From the NCBI GenBank assembly GCA_013176395.1, contig JABMLP010000045.1, positions 1-64,000 of the forward strand: a DNA stretch of 64,000 nt. The letters are read 5' to 3'. The stretch's first letter is position 1. Each line of letters begins with the position of its first letter. Of this stretch, positions 42,570 through 52,705 are shown one piece after another. This DNA comes from Venturia oleaginea (lineage: Eukaryota; Ascomycota; Dothideomycetes; Venturiales; Venturiaceae). The translations under genes were made by a program, and so were the position numbers. Under the pieces are notes generated by a model. The model did not search any database, was not told where the DNA came from, and worked only from the letters and a program-made list of their open reading frames with translations.

Positions 42570-45010
42570 TTACCCTTCTTCTCCCCCGTTTCCGTTGGGG
42601 CGGTTTTGCTTTTTGTACGCCTAGGAGGACGTAGACTCGGTCCGTCGTTTTGAAAAACATCACCGTAGATACTTTCAAAGGTATCTAATGCGACAGTTTC
42701 TGTCGTTCGTACTTGGCCTTTTTGCAAAGAACACACTTTCCTATTTCCTTGAAAACTTCCTGTCGCATGCGCGGGAAGTAGAAGGTATTCTGAAGTCGTG
42801 AAAGGACAATCTCTGGTCGGCAATGACCATTGAGTGGAGATTCGTGTTGATGTAGGAAGTACTGTTTCCTAAGGCTCGTGGGAAGATATACCAAGTTGTT
42901 GAAGAGGAGCAATCCGTCTTCAATACGGGTATTCTGATCTGCTGATTGAATGTAGCCTTGTACATCTGGATCCTTTGCTGCGCGTTCCTGACCTCTTGCC
43001 AATAAGAGGACTTTCCTGTCTGAAGTGATGAGACTTGGTGCACAAGTGCATCACCTTCTGTCGGAACAAAGCGCGTTCGACTTTCTCTTTTTCTCCTGCC
43101 ATGAAGTCTTCTCGTCGACTTAATGCATCGGCGTTAACGTTTTCCTTTCCTTTCTTGTAAAGGATATGGAAGTTGTAAAATGACAGTTCTTCTGACCATC
43201 TTAGTTGCCGTCGATTCAATTCCTTTGTCGTCGTGAAATTCCGCAGGTTCTTGTGATCGGAATACACGGTAATCTTGTGTTTCGCTCCTTCAAGATAATG
43301 CTTCCAGTACTTGAAGGCATCAACTATGGCCATGAGTTCCTTGTCTGAAGTGGAGTAGATGACTTCTGCTTTCAGGAATTTTCGTGCGTGGTAAGCTACT
43401 GGTCTTAGCTTTCCATCTGAATCAGGTTGGCTGAGACATGCTCCGAGGGCTCGATCGGACGCATCCGCCTCGACTGTGGCTGTTTTTTCTGAGTTAAACA
43501 GTTGCAGAATGGGTGGTGTTGTTAACCGTATCTTGAGTGCGTCAAAGGCCTTTTGCGCATGCTCGTTCCATTCCAAGGTAATCCCCTTCTTCATCAATCC
43601 CGTGAGGGGTTCTGCAACTTCGGAAAAGCTTTCGATGAATTGTCGATAATAATTCGCGAAGGCGTGAAATGACTGTACTCCTTTGACGTTCGAGGGTACC
43701 GGCCAATCGCGGACCTTCTGGTAAATTTCCGGGTCCATCTCAAGTCCATCTTGAGAGACAAAACATCCAACGAACTTGATTCGTTGCTTGTGGAATTCGC
43801 TTTTCGAGGGTTTCAGCCGCAAGTTAAATATCTGTAGTGCGCGGAGGACGGTTCGAACGTGATTGGCGTGTTCTTCGAACGTTCGATAGTAAACCAAAAT
43901 GTCATCCATATAAACAGACACAAACTTGTCTAAGTGCTCGCGAAGCACATTGTTCATATAGGCTTGCAGCGTCGCAGGGGCGTTTGTCAAACCAAAGGGC
44001 ATGACAAGGTATACGTAGTGCTCAAGGTGAGTGCGGAATGCTGTCTTCCACTCGTCACCTTCCTTAATCCTAATTCGATGAAAAGCCGCAGGAATATCGA
44101 ATTTCGTGAATCATCTGGCTCCTTGGAGTCTGTCCCTCAACTCCTGGATTAAAGGCAGCGTGTACGCATTCTTCACCGAAATCTCATTTAGATGTCGGTA
44201 ATCGACACACAATCGTTGTGAACCATCGGGCTTGGGTACGTAGAAAACTGAATATCCGGCGGGTGACTTCGACTCCCGGATGAACTTCTTCGTGAAATCG
44301 TCGATATATTCACGAAGGGTTTCAAGCTGATCTTTCCTCAATGGGTAGATCTTGAACTTCTTTGGTTGTTCATTATTCTTGAGCTCGATCTCATAATCCC
44401 ATGGTTGGTGTGGTGGAAGAGAATCTTCGATCGATTCCCCTTTAAAAAGTTCTGCAAATTCCTGGTACCCATGGGGAATTTGGAACACTGACCTATCCTC
44501 CTCTGTCTGGAGACGATAGCAGTATGCCACTTCAACGTGTGTAGGCCTTTTCCGCAAAGGTCTTTGTGCTGTCCGTGTTCTAGCGCGCATGCTAGCCTGC
44601 ACGGGATATCGTTGGTCTGGGAACGTGAGCGTCAATGTTCTCCAGTCGATATGCGGATTGTGAGTTCGAAGCCATGGCAGACCAATGATCAAATCCGAGT
44701 CTCCAATATTCGTGACGTCTAGAACAATCTGTTCTTTCCTCCCTTGTATCCACAAGATTATGTCTGCTTCGTAGATCACTATGCCTCCATTGAAGTTGAC
44801 AGGTCTTCCATCAGCGATAGTTAGTGGATATGGATGCCGTTTCGACCGTACGGGCAGTTTCCATTCGTCGACCAATTTCTCGCTTAGAAGATTCCTATCG
44901 GCACCAGTGTCGATGAAGGCCCATGCTGGTACGTCGTCGATCTTTCCTTCGACCAGCATCTTGGATGTACCAAGGTTGTTCAGAAAATGAGGCGCTTCAT
45001 TAGGATTCAA
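42557..45010 (-). pseudogene. pol: Gypsy D Pol, integrase core deleted
   Basis: Protease with FIDTGADRNLL (about residue 32), an aspartyl-protease fold to about 150, reverse transcriptase (YSVFYVPKPDGSQRLCVDYR, then MPFGLTNAPATLQ and YMDDILVYY near 43910), RNase H (VEADASDRALGACLSQ, near 43470) and integrase zinc domain (HQHESPLNGH ... CVLCKKAKYE, near 42800). After KAKYERQ it passes almost at once to a C-terminal DTFESIYGDVFQNDGP; the DDE core and most of the chromodomain are absent. There is a TGA where Trp is expected (44118, GARWFTK-type motif) and frame changes near 43030 and 42990. It cannot integrate by itself. Confidence 0.9.
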
Positions 45011-45021
45011 CAGGGCCTTCT

Positions 45022-46131
45022 CTACTGTTGATCCTCCTCGTTTCCCGAATTCTCATGCCATTTGCGTGCTTGCTTTGTTTTGACTGCGATGTCCAATCGT
45101 CGGACAAGGTGTCGAAGGTTCCTTGCCCCATTCGGATGGTATGGGCAGGTGAAGTCAAGGCATGCATTTGGATGGACGTCTTTGCACTGAGAATCGTCCT
45201 GATCAATTGCTCGTTCAACGTCTCGTGTCAAACGTGAGAGCCGGAAGGTCATAAACTCTAGATCTTCCTTCGATTCTCCTTCGTTGGAGTTGTCTTCTAC
45301 TGTAGACTCACTGTCGTCGCCCGACATAGTCTGTAGAGATTCGTTTTCGTTTGGTGTAGACCAACTCCCGGAAATGGCTGGCAACTCTTGGAGTATTTCT
45401 CCAAGGTCTTTCATTTCCTGGTGCTGAGGTAAATCGCATTCCTCGTACTCGCAGCAATTCATAGGTGAGTGTCTGTGGTGGACGTGCTGTACATCTGTAC
45501 TGATGTTTGGGATTTTCATGATCTTCCTGAGGGTCGTATTGTTGACTTCCTTTTCGTGAACCCAGTGGAATTCCCAATCTGGTTCTCCTGGGTCTTCCTC
45601 GGACTTGTGCTCCCACAGTGGGCATTCTTTGACTTTGTACCAGTTCGATGGAATCATCCAGTGAAGATCGTGTTCCGGATTCTTTCTCATGCTTGGGTAT
45701 CTACTGATAACTTTGACAGCAGCCATTGTATTCCCAACCCCGAATTGGTTTGTGCCATACTCTGCTTTTGGCAATACCAACTGAGTGCCATAAAGACCGG
45801 GTGAGCTAGATGACGAACTCATCATAGCGAGATGTCCTTTGACATTGCCGTTACCTTGGTAACCTCCTCTATCCCGAGGGTAGTATCCGGAGCTCTGCTT
45901 CTCGGAATATACTTTGCAGTCGTCCTCATAACAAGCCGTCCAGCTCAGTATGTTGTGGATTGGCGGTACTGACGCATCGGATTGTAAAGCCTTGAGGTGT
46001 TCTGAGCCCATGGGTGAGTTTCCGAATCGTTGTCCCTGATTCGTGAAACGTCCAGTGTTGTTCTTTTGGGCTTTCTGACCTGTAACTTTCTTGGATCCAC
46101 GTGGACCGCTCTGAATCTTGTCGAGCTCCAT
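45022..46131 (-). CDS. Gypsy D Gag-position ORF
   Basis: 369 codons from ATG 46131 (MELDKIQSGPRGSKKVTGQ). Hydrophilic, Ser- and acid-rich, with a Cys/His segment CCEYEECDLPQHQ (about 220-232) and CLDFTCPYHP near the end. It directly precedes pol, 11 bp away. No standard gag capsid domain is obvious to me, so the N-terminal half of the original gag may be missing. Confidence 0.6.
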   Translation of the reverse strand: MELDKIQSGPRGSKKVTGQKAQKNNTGRFTNQGQRFGNSPMGSEHLKALQSDASVPPIHNILSWTACYEDDCKVYSEKQSSGYYPRDRGGYQGNGNVKGHLAMMSSSSSSPGLYGTQLVLPKAEYGTNQFGVGNTMAAVKVISRYPSMRKNPEHDLHWMIPSNWYKVKECPLWEHKSEEDPGEPDWEFHWVHEKEVNNTTLRKIMKIPNISTDVQHVHHRHSPMNCCEYEECDLPQHQEMKDLGEILQELPAISGSWSTPNENESLQTMSGDDSESTVEDNSNEGESKEDLEFMTFRLSRLTRDVERAIDQDDSQCKDVHPNACLDFTCPYHPNGARNLRHLVRRLDIAVKTKQARKWHENSGNEEDQQ

Positions 46132-46728
46132 TGGCTGCGGTCCGTATGAATCAACTCAAACACCTATATTCGCACGACTGTTGTTTCCATGTCCTCGATA
46201 AGAACTAACTCCCTTCCTCTGAAGTTTTCTTTCGAATAGGCGGTTATCAATCTTGATTGACGTTCCAATCATCGAGTACAGGCTCTGAGGCTGAGTTTCC
46301 TTCCGACTGATTTCATCCTTGACAGTCTGCTCTGCAACCCTTATTACTAAGGACGGAGCTCCTAGGGACTATGAAGGTCAAGGGTATTGAATCTCTCTTC
46401 CTAACTCTTTCTTTCCTCAGCTTATTACAGCTTCGACTCCTAAGACTACGCTGTCTTAGGATGACCTCTGATTTCCTCTTTGTAAATTTTGCGAGAATTT
46501 ACTGTGGATTGGCCCTTACAGTTGGCCCTTGCTTCTTGGAGATTCTAGCACCTTCTAGAAAATCTCAGCTTGAATTCTCTTGAATTTCCTTTTTGTTTGG
46601 CCCTTGAGGTTGGCTCTTGAGGTTGGTCTTTGAGGTTGGCCCTTGCTTCTTGGGTTAGGACAAGTGTTCTCTTCTTGAAATTCCTTTTTGTTTGGCCCTT
46701 GAGGTTGGCCCTTGCTTCTTGGGTTAGG

Positions 46729-47165
46729 TGTCCTCTTTAGGACCTTGACTCTACAGGCTCTTCCTGAGAGTACTGAAGTGGCTGGGGTGTCCTCTTTAGG
46801 ACCTTGACTCTGCAGGCTCGTCCTGAGAGTACTGAAAATGGCTTGGGTGTCCTCTTTAGGACCTTGACTCTACAGGCTCTTCCTGAGAGTACTGAAATGG
46901 CTGGGGTGTCCTCTTTAGGACCTTGACTCTGCAGGCTCGTCCTGAGAGTACTGAAAATGGCTTGGGTGTCCTCTTTAGGACCTTGACTCTACAGGCTCTT
47001 CCTGAGAGTACTGAAATGGCTGGGGTGTCCTCTTTAGGACCTTGACTCTGCAGGCTCGTCCTGAGAGTACTGAAAATGGCTTGGGTGTCCTCTTTAGGAC
47101 CTTGACTCTACAGGCTCTTCCTGAGAGTACTGAAATGGCTTGGGTGTCCTCTTTAGGACCTTGAC
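46729..47165. repeat. Minisatellite, about 60 bp x 7
   Basis: GTGTCCTCTTTAGGACCTTG recurs at about 59-60 bp spacing from 46727 to 47145. Units alternate between a CTACAGGCTCTTCC and a CTGCAGGCTCGTCC version, so the real higher-order unit is about 119 bp. Confidence 0.9.
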
Positions 47166-47346
47166 TCACCAACAGGATTGACCTGGGAGTACTTTCAACT
47201 TGTGGGTGTCACTTTGGACGTTGTTGATATCCCTTCGCAAAGGACAAGTTTCAACAACTCTCAATCTTCGACGTTCGTGATTACTACACAATGAGAAGAT
47301 GTAGCATCCGTCCTAGGTTATGAGGTACCTAGCAAACTCTTTCTCA

Positions 47347-47460
47347 ATGCCTCGCTCAATGGAGGGCTTTCTCAGTGCCTCGCTCGATGGAGGGCTTTCT
47401 CGGTACCTCACTCGATGGAGGGCTTTCTCGTACCTCGCTCAATGGAAGGCTTTCTCTTTG
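47347..47460. repeat. Minisatellite, about 28 bp x 4
   Basis: CCTCGCTCAATGGAGGGCTT-like units, each followed by TCTC, repeated four times in the gypsy D leader. Confidence 0.8.
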
Positions 47461-47527
47461 CTCTGACGATTGCTGCAGAGACTCTCTCTTACTGTCAGCA
47501 AGAGGTATTGGTGCGGTACTTAGATAA

Positions 47528-47775
47528 TGTAAGAGTTCAACCCTCAAAGGTGTTTCGCAAGTGAGAGAAGACTGCTTGTATTTCAAAGTATCTAAGTACA
47601 AAGAAGAAAGTGTAGGTACAGGAAGAACAACTTGTATATATAATCTTCCAAGTAGGAAAAGGACATGCTGTCCTGAGAAGAGAATAGAAAGGAGTAGAAG
47701 CGCATGTGAAACGGTCCCTGAATAATCCCTGCTAGGCGCACGTGAGAACTACCAGGTAGTGCTAAGAATCCATCC
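47528..47775 (-). repeat. Gypsy D 5' LTR, inner part
   Basis: 248 bp. Together with 54299-54331 (33 bp) it makes 281 bp, exactly the length of the intact 3' LTR, showing that the DIRS element entered with neither loss nor duplication. Confidence 0.92.
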
Positions 47776-48168
47776 ATCTATCTCCATCTCGCCACGCCTT
47801 CGGATCACGGTCATCTGGCACGTTTTATCTGTTGATTGGCCGGCGCAGGCCAGGGCACGTGAATTTTCATTGTGAGCGAGCAAGCCATTGAGCCCTGAGC
47901 CATACAGGCTTCCTCAGCCACACGGGGCTTCAGCCACGGGGTAGGTCTCAGGATGGCATGCCCACGGCTCAATTGCTTCTCGATTGAAGGCAAATGAGGT
48001 GCCCTACTGCCCAGAAGCGAAGCGCCTGCGGCCCAGACAAACAAGAAGGAAACGAGGTGGGATAGGAGGCGAGTCTGTACGACATACTCGGTCCAGGGTA
48101 GAGGCGAGAAACACAGCGGTGTAGCGAAGCAGAGTATAGCTTTTGGCGATCGGGTGAACACAACGGTG

Positions 48169-49257
48169 TTATATCAGGAACAGGCGACTGATTGCAAGCT
48201 GCTGTTCGAACGAACGGGATATGTAACGGAGGAAAGCTTCGGAGGACCATCGACCCGCTGCCTTAAGCTCGAGCTCAGGCACTCCCTTCGCAGCTGCGTC
48301 CGTAGCAGCACCCCTGCGGAAGGAATGGCCTGTGTAGGACTTGTCGTCCAGCGAGGAGATAATACCAGTAGCGAGGAGGCGTCGGCGTAGTTGCATGTGT
48401 ACAGCAGCGGCCGAACAATGCCCTTTGCCGATGTCGAAGAGAGGCGCCGAAAGCGGCTTCGGATCGTGCCTGAAAAGTCTTACCAGGGCGGCTACTGCAC
48501 AGGTAGGTTTTCCCGTTGCGGCGATGGAGATGGGAACGCCCTGATTAGCGTAATCGGTCTTGCTACGCTTCAGGAAAATAGAGACCCCGTAAGGCTGATG
48601 GCTAGGCGTATGACGATGGAAGGCGATATCGCTCCGTAAGACATGAGTATAGGAGAACAGCGGGTGCTCCCTATCTCTTCTAGTGTAAGCCAGCTCGCCA
48701 AGGCGGAAGAAACCAGCATAGGCCACCTTGAAGAGAGTGTCGAGATTGAGGTCGGCTCCGGTGGTCGGTTCCACAGCCGTCAGTCCCTCAAGGATGCGTA
48801 CAGTAATAGGGAGCCTATTCTTGCGCTTCGGAGGCCTGAGGTTGAGAGCCCCCTGTCTTGCGCGTAGGAGCATCGGATCAGCGAACGCGCTGATAGGGTA
48901 TCCCAGGTCGATATGCTTTGAACGTACTGCGGAGAGGTAGCTGGCCGCTGTAGCGCCGGAAATGATGCCTTCCGCTCCTCCAGTAATGACACGCCTTGCC
49001 ATCCATTCGCCGAGATTGAGGGGTTCTGCGGGATAGTCTACACAGCCCTCCAGCGTACAGAACCTCTCCCAGCTCTTGATACCCGCGCCGTACGTGTTGC
49101 GCGTGTTCTGGGCCAAGCCGTACCATAAGAGGGTAATATACTCATCAGAGAGGCCAAGGTTTCGCTCGCGAAGGGTACGGAGGAAGAACCTATGAACTGT
49201 AGGGAGGAGCTCGCTATCGTAGGAAGTATACTCGAGGCTAGGTGCTGGACGAAGCAC
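48169..49257 (-). CDS. Tyrosine recombinase of the DIRS element
   Basis: About 362 aa; the frame opens without ATG (GTG at 49257) and may begin further upstream or be made as a fusion. The N-terminal core-binding part has NTYGAGIKSWERFC and an SAM-like helical region. The catalytic part has the first Arg in GFFRLGELAY (about 197), Lys in FLKRSKTD, the HxxR box GHSFRRGAA (about 318-326) and the nucleophile Tyr in SEAFLRYIS (about 344-352). It joins a circular DNA form of the element to the target. All four key residues are present and the frame is intact. Confidence 0.9.
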   Translation of the reverse strand: MLRPAPSLEYTSYDSELLPTVHRFFLRTLRERNLGLSDEYITLLWYGLAQNTRNTYGAGIKSWERFCTLEGCVDYPAEPLNLGEWMARRVITGGAEGIISGATAASYLSAVRSKHIDLGYPISAFADPMLLRARQGALNLRPPKRKNRLPITVRILEGLTAVEPTTGADLNLDTLFKVAYAGFFRLGELAYTRRDREHPLFSYTHVLRSDIAFHRHTPSHQPYGVSIFLKRSKTDYANQGVPISIAATGKPTCAVAALVRLFRHDPKPLSAPLFDIGKGHCSAAAVHMQLRRRLLATGIISSLDDKSYTGHSFRRGAATDAAAKGVPELELKAAGRWSSEAFLRYISRSFEQQLAISRLFLI

Positions 49258-49423
49258 GTTAGCAAGCTTTGTACGAGTACCGGAGTCCGACCAGGGTATC
49301 TGCCGAACGTCGGCGATAGCAGAGTAGCATGGCGCTTAAGCCGATGAGCCTGCAAAGAACGGCTGCCACGAACAGCGCGCCAAGCCCAAAGTTGCAATCC
49401 CCGGGATAGCAAGAATTCAACGG

Positions 49424-51025
49424 AACTGTAAGGACGATAGCGGAGAGCCCCATCGGAGGCAGAGCCAGACGATACGATCGAAACTAGACTCGCGAGGGCG
49501 TCGGCCAGATGTACCTATAGAGATGGTCCCCAACGGAGGAATGCAACGGCAACGGCAACGGCCTCCATCTCTTAGGGTTGATAAACGCCGAACGATCGGA
49601 CGGCTCAACAATAGTTCAACGGAACTGTAAGATCGAAAGCGGTGAGCCCCATCGGAGGCAGAGCCAGACGATACGATCGAAACTAGACTCGCGAGAGCGT
49701 CGGCCAGATGTACCTATAGAGATGGTCCCCAACGGAGGAATGCAACGGCAACGGCAACGGCCTCCATCTCTTTAGGGTTGATAAACGCCGAACGATCGGA
49801 CGGTTCACCAATAGTTCAGCGGAACTGTGAGATCGAAAACGGTGAGCCCCATCGGAGGCAGAGCTAGACGATACGATCGAAACTAGACTCGAGAGACGGC
49901 GTCGGCCGGATGTACCTATAGAGATGGTCCCCAACGGAGGAATGCAACGGCAACGGCAACGGCCTCCATCTCTTTAGGGTTGATAAACGCCGAACGATCG
50001 GACGGTTCACCAATAGTTCAGCGGAACTGTGAGATCGAAAACGGTGAGCCCCATCGGAGGCAGAGCTAGACGATACGATCGAAACTAGACTCGCGAGGGC
50101 GTCGGCCAGATGTACCTATAGAGATGGTCCCCAACGGAGGAATGCAACGGCAACGGCAACGGCCTCCATCTCTTTAGGGTTGATAAACGCCGAACGATCG
50201 GACGGTTCACCAATAGTTCAGCGGAACTGTGAGATCGAAAACGGTGAGCCCCATCGGAGGCAGAGCTAGACGATACGATCGAAACTAGACTCGAGAGACG
50301 GCGTCGGCCGGATGTACCTATAGAGATGGTCCCCAACGGAGGAATGCAACGGCAACGGCAACGGCCTCCATCTCTTTAGGGTTGATAAACGCCGAACGAT
50401 CGGACGGTTCACCAATAGTTCAACGGAACTATAAGATCGAAAGCGGTGAGCCCCATCGGAGGCAGAGCTAGACGATACGATCGAAAACTAGACTCGCGAG
50501 GGCGTCGGCCAGATGTACCTATAGAGATGGTCCCCAACGGAGGAATGCAACGGCAACGGCAACGGCCTCCATCTCTTTAGGGTTGATAAACGCCGAACGA
50601 TCGGACAATTCACCAATAGTTCAACGGAACTGTAAGATCGAAAGCGGTGAGCCTCATCGGAGGCAGAGCTAGACGATACGATCGAAACTAGACTCGAGAG
50701 AGGGCGTCGGCCGGATGTACCTATAGAGATGGTCCCCAACGGAGGAATGCAACGGCAACGGCAACGGCCTCCATCTCTTTAGGGTTGATAAACGCCGAAC
50801 GATCGGACGGTTCACCAATAGTTCAGCGGAACTGAGATCGAAAAAGGTGAGCCCCATCGGAGGCAGCTAGACGATACGATCGAAAACTAGACTCGAGAGA
50901 GGGCGTCGGCCGGATATGCCTATAGAGATGGTCCCCAACGGAGGAATGCAACGGCAACGGCAACGGCCTCCATCTCTTTAGGGTTAATAAAGGCCGAACG
51001 ATCGGACGGTTCAACAATAGTTCAG
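49424..51025. repeat. Tandem array, about 201 bp x 8, derived from RNase H coding sequence
   Basis: GGAACTGTRAGATCG-type unit starts recur near 49427, 49621, 49821, 50023, 50223, 50425, 50628, 50828 and 51027. Each unit joins two segments of the neighbouring RNase H gene: one like 51018-51113 (FDRIAWLCPQWGSPL) and one like 51285-51375 (SAFINPKEMEAVAVAFLRWG). The last, outermost unit passes into the true gene. GCAACGGCAACGGC inside each unit is a further small expansion. Confidence 0.92.
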
Positions 51026-52669
51026 CGGAACTGTGAGATCGAAAGCGGTGAGCCCCATTGGGGGCAGAGCCAGGCGATACGATCAAACTGGACTCGAGAG
51101 AGGGCATCGGCCAGGCCGTTAGCCGTAGATGGAAGCCAGCGGGCTTCGATAACAATATCGCAGGCAGCGGCCTGAGTAACAATAGTGCGGAGATGGGTGT
51201 TGCTCTCACCACGAACAGCCTCCTTCGTCAACCCGGCCACGGCCGTAGAGTTGTCACAGTGGATAACAACCCGATTATGTGCCCAGAGAGACGGTCCCCA
51301 ACGGAGGAATGCGACGGCAACAGCCTCCATCTCCTTAGGGTTGATAAACGCCGAACGATTGGACGGTTCAGCAATAAAAGCATGCTCGATTGCGATACTA
51401 TTGGTGTAATCCCCCCAAGAGACATCGGTCTCAGAGGACTCGAAAAAGAAGCCGCCGAGGCTTTGTTGTCCGGAGGCATCAGTGTAAAGGTGGAAACAAC
51501 GGCGCTTTCGATAATCGAAGAAGTAGACCCCGTTGGTTAGCTCGAGCGCACGGAGCCACCAGAGAAGGTCGTCTCGTACACCGCTAGTCAGGGCTCGGCG
51601 AAAGTGCCGATTGACTTCTCCGTATGCTCCGCTCAGGTAGTCCCAGATCGATCGAGTGTAAACCCGGCCAAGGCGGATGACGGCACTGGCCCAACTGAGC
51701 CGCCCGGCGAGGGACTTCGTATCCCGGAGCCGCGGCCTTGTCTCGGAGAGGTGATCACGGATAGCCTGGATCAAAGAATCTCTCTTCTCGTCGGAGAGAC
51801 GCAGTTCCAAGCGTACCGTATCAACCAGAAGACCTAATATCTCGACGGCCGTGCCGACCACGTCTTTGGCATCCTTGCGAGGAATCCCAAGTCGATCGGT
51901 GGTCTTGATCCAGAGTTCCGAAACGCGGTCCGAAATTTCCTGACGTACACACAAACATAAAATCATCAAGGTAGTGCTCGATCGCGGTAGGGATACTGCG
52001 CGTGCCGGCCTGCTCGTCGAGAGCCCAATGGAGACCTTCCGCAAAGAGATTGAAGATAAATGGCGCAGTCCTGAGACCGAAAGGGAGGCAGAGTTCTTGA
52101 TAATTGACGCCGTTGAGGCAAAACCCAAGATACCGGGACGAAATGAGATCCACAGGGATGTTGCGAAAAGCGTGCGCAATGTCGCGTTTCATTAGAAGAC
52201 AGCCCCGGCCTGTACGAAGGACGTGCTGAACAATTCTGTCGACTCTGGTGTACTGTAGCTTGCCAAACACGCGTGGAATGGCGTCGTTGACTGAAGTTTG
52301 GGGCGGCCAAGAGAGGTCGTGGATCCGGCGTAAGGTTCCGTCTTGTTTTGGGACCATCCCAAGAGGAGCGATAAACAGGCCCGGGTCTGTAGAGATAGCC
52401 AATCGGCCGGCGGCCAGCTCCTTCGCAACGTAGCCCGTAGCTTCGGCTACGGTCGCCTCGTCGGAGAAGTAGTTGTTCGAAAAGCCGCGTACGCGAATCG
52501 TATGAGGCTCGCAGATACCGATGGAGGCGCCGTACGTGAGAATACCAACTAGGTTAGTCACCAGTGTGCGCTCTGGATATCCTGAGAGGAGGCTTATCCA
52601 GCCAAGAGGCTTGAAAGGCGACCTATTCTCAGGCAGCGGCGGGCCATCGGGTTGGAATACAGCAAACAA
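51022..52669 (-). CDS. DIRS reverse transcriptase and RNase H
   Basis: RT in the frame from 52669: LFIAPLGMVPKQDGTLRRIHD (as LFIAPLGMVPK and LRRIHDLSWPP), LLMKRDIAHAFRNIPV, LCLPFGLRTAPFIFNLF and catalytic YLDDFMFV (about 51965). A frame change follows at about 51950, after which RQEISDRVSELW leads through the RT thumb to RNase H: LYTDASGQQSLGGFFF (about 51475), KEMEAVAVAF, VIHCDNSTAVAGL and the end GLADALSRVQFD. The break is one base next to GTGTGTAC and may be technical. The protein copies element RNA. Confidence 0.88.
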
Positions 52670-52705
52670 GGGCTCCGTATTCGACCGGAACTCGTCCTTT
52701 GGCTG

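Larger units (their letters stand above)
46132..47527 (-). repeat. Gypsy D leader region
   Basis: Untranslated region between the D 5' LTR and gag. The stretch 46335-46735 resembles the leader of gypsy A-C (TTACTAAGGAC, CTAAGACTACGCTGTCTTAG, TTGGCCCTTGAGGTTGGC blocks). The primer site GTACTTAGATAA-type sequence (minus strand TATCTAAGTAC) lies just after the LTR near 47516-47526. Two minisatellites lie within. Confidence 0.7.

Noticed and set aside
48169..49257. Tyrosine recombinase as captain of a Starship giant element, with the window-end repeats as its borders
   Set aside because: It lies next to Gag and RT/RNase H in one 6.5 kb insertion with exact ends, so it belongs to a DIRS retrotransposon. 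It is not at the edge of the 61 kb interval.
49424..51025. CRISPR-like array
   Set aside because: Units are about 201 bp of continuous repeat with no unique spacers, clearly derived from the neighbouring RNase H gene, in a fungal genome.
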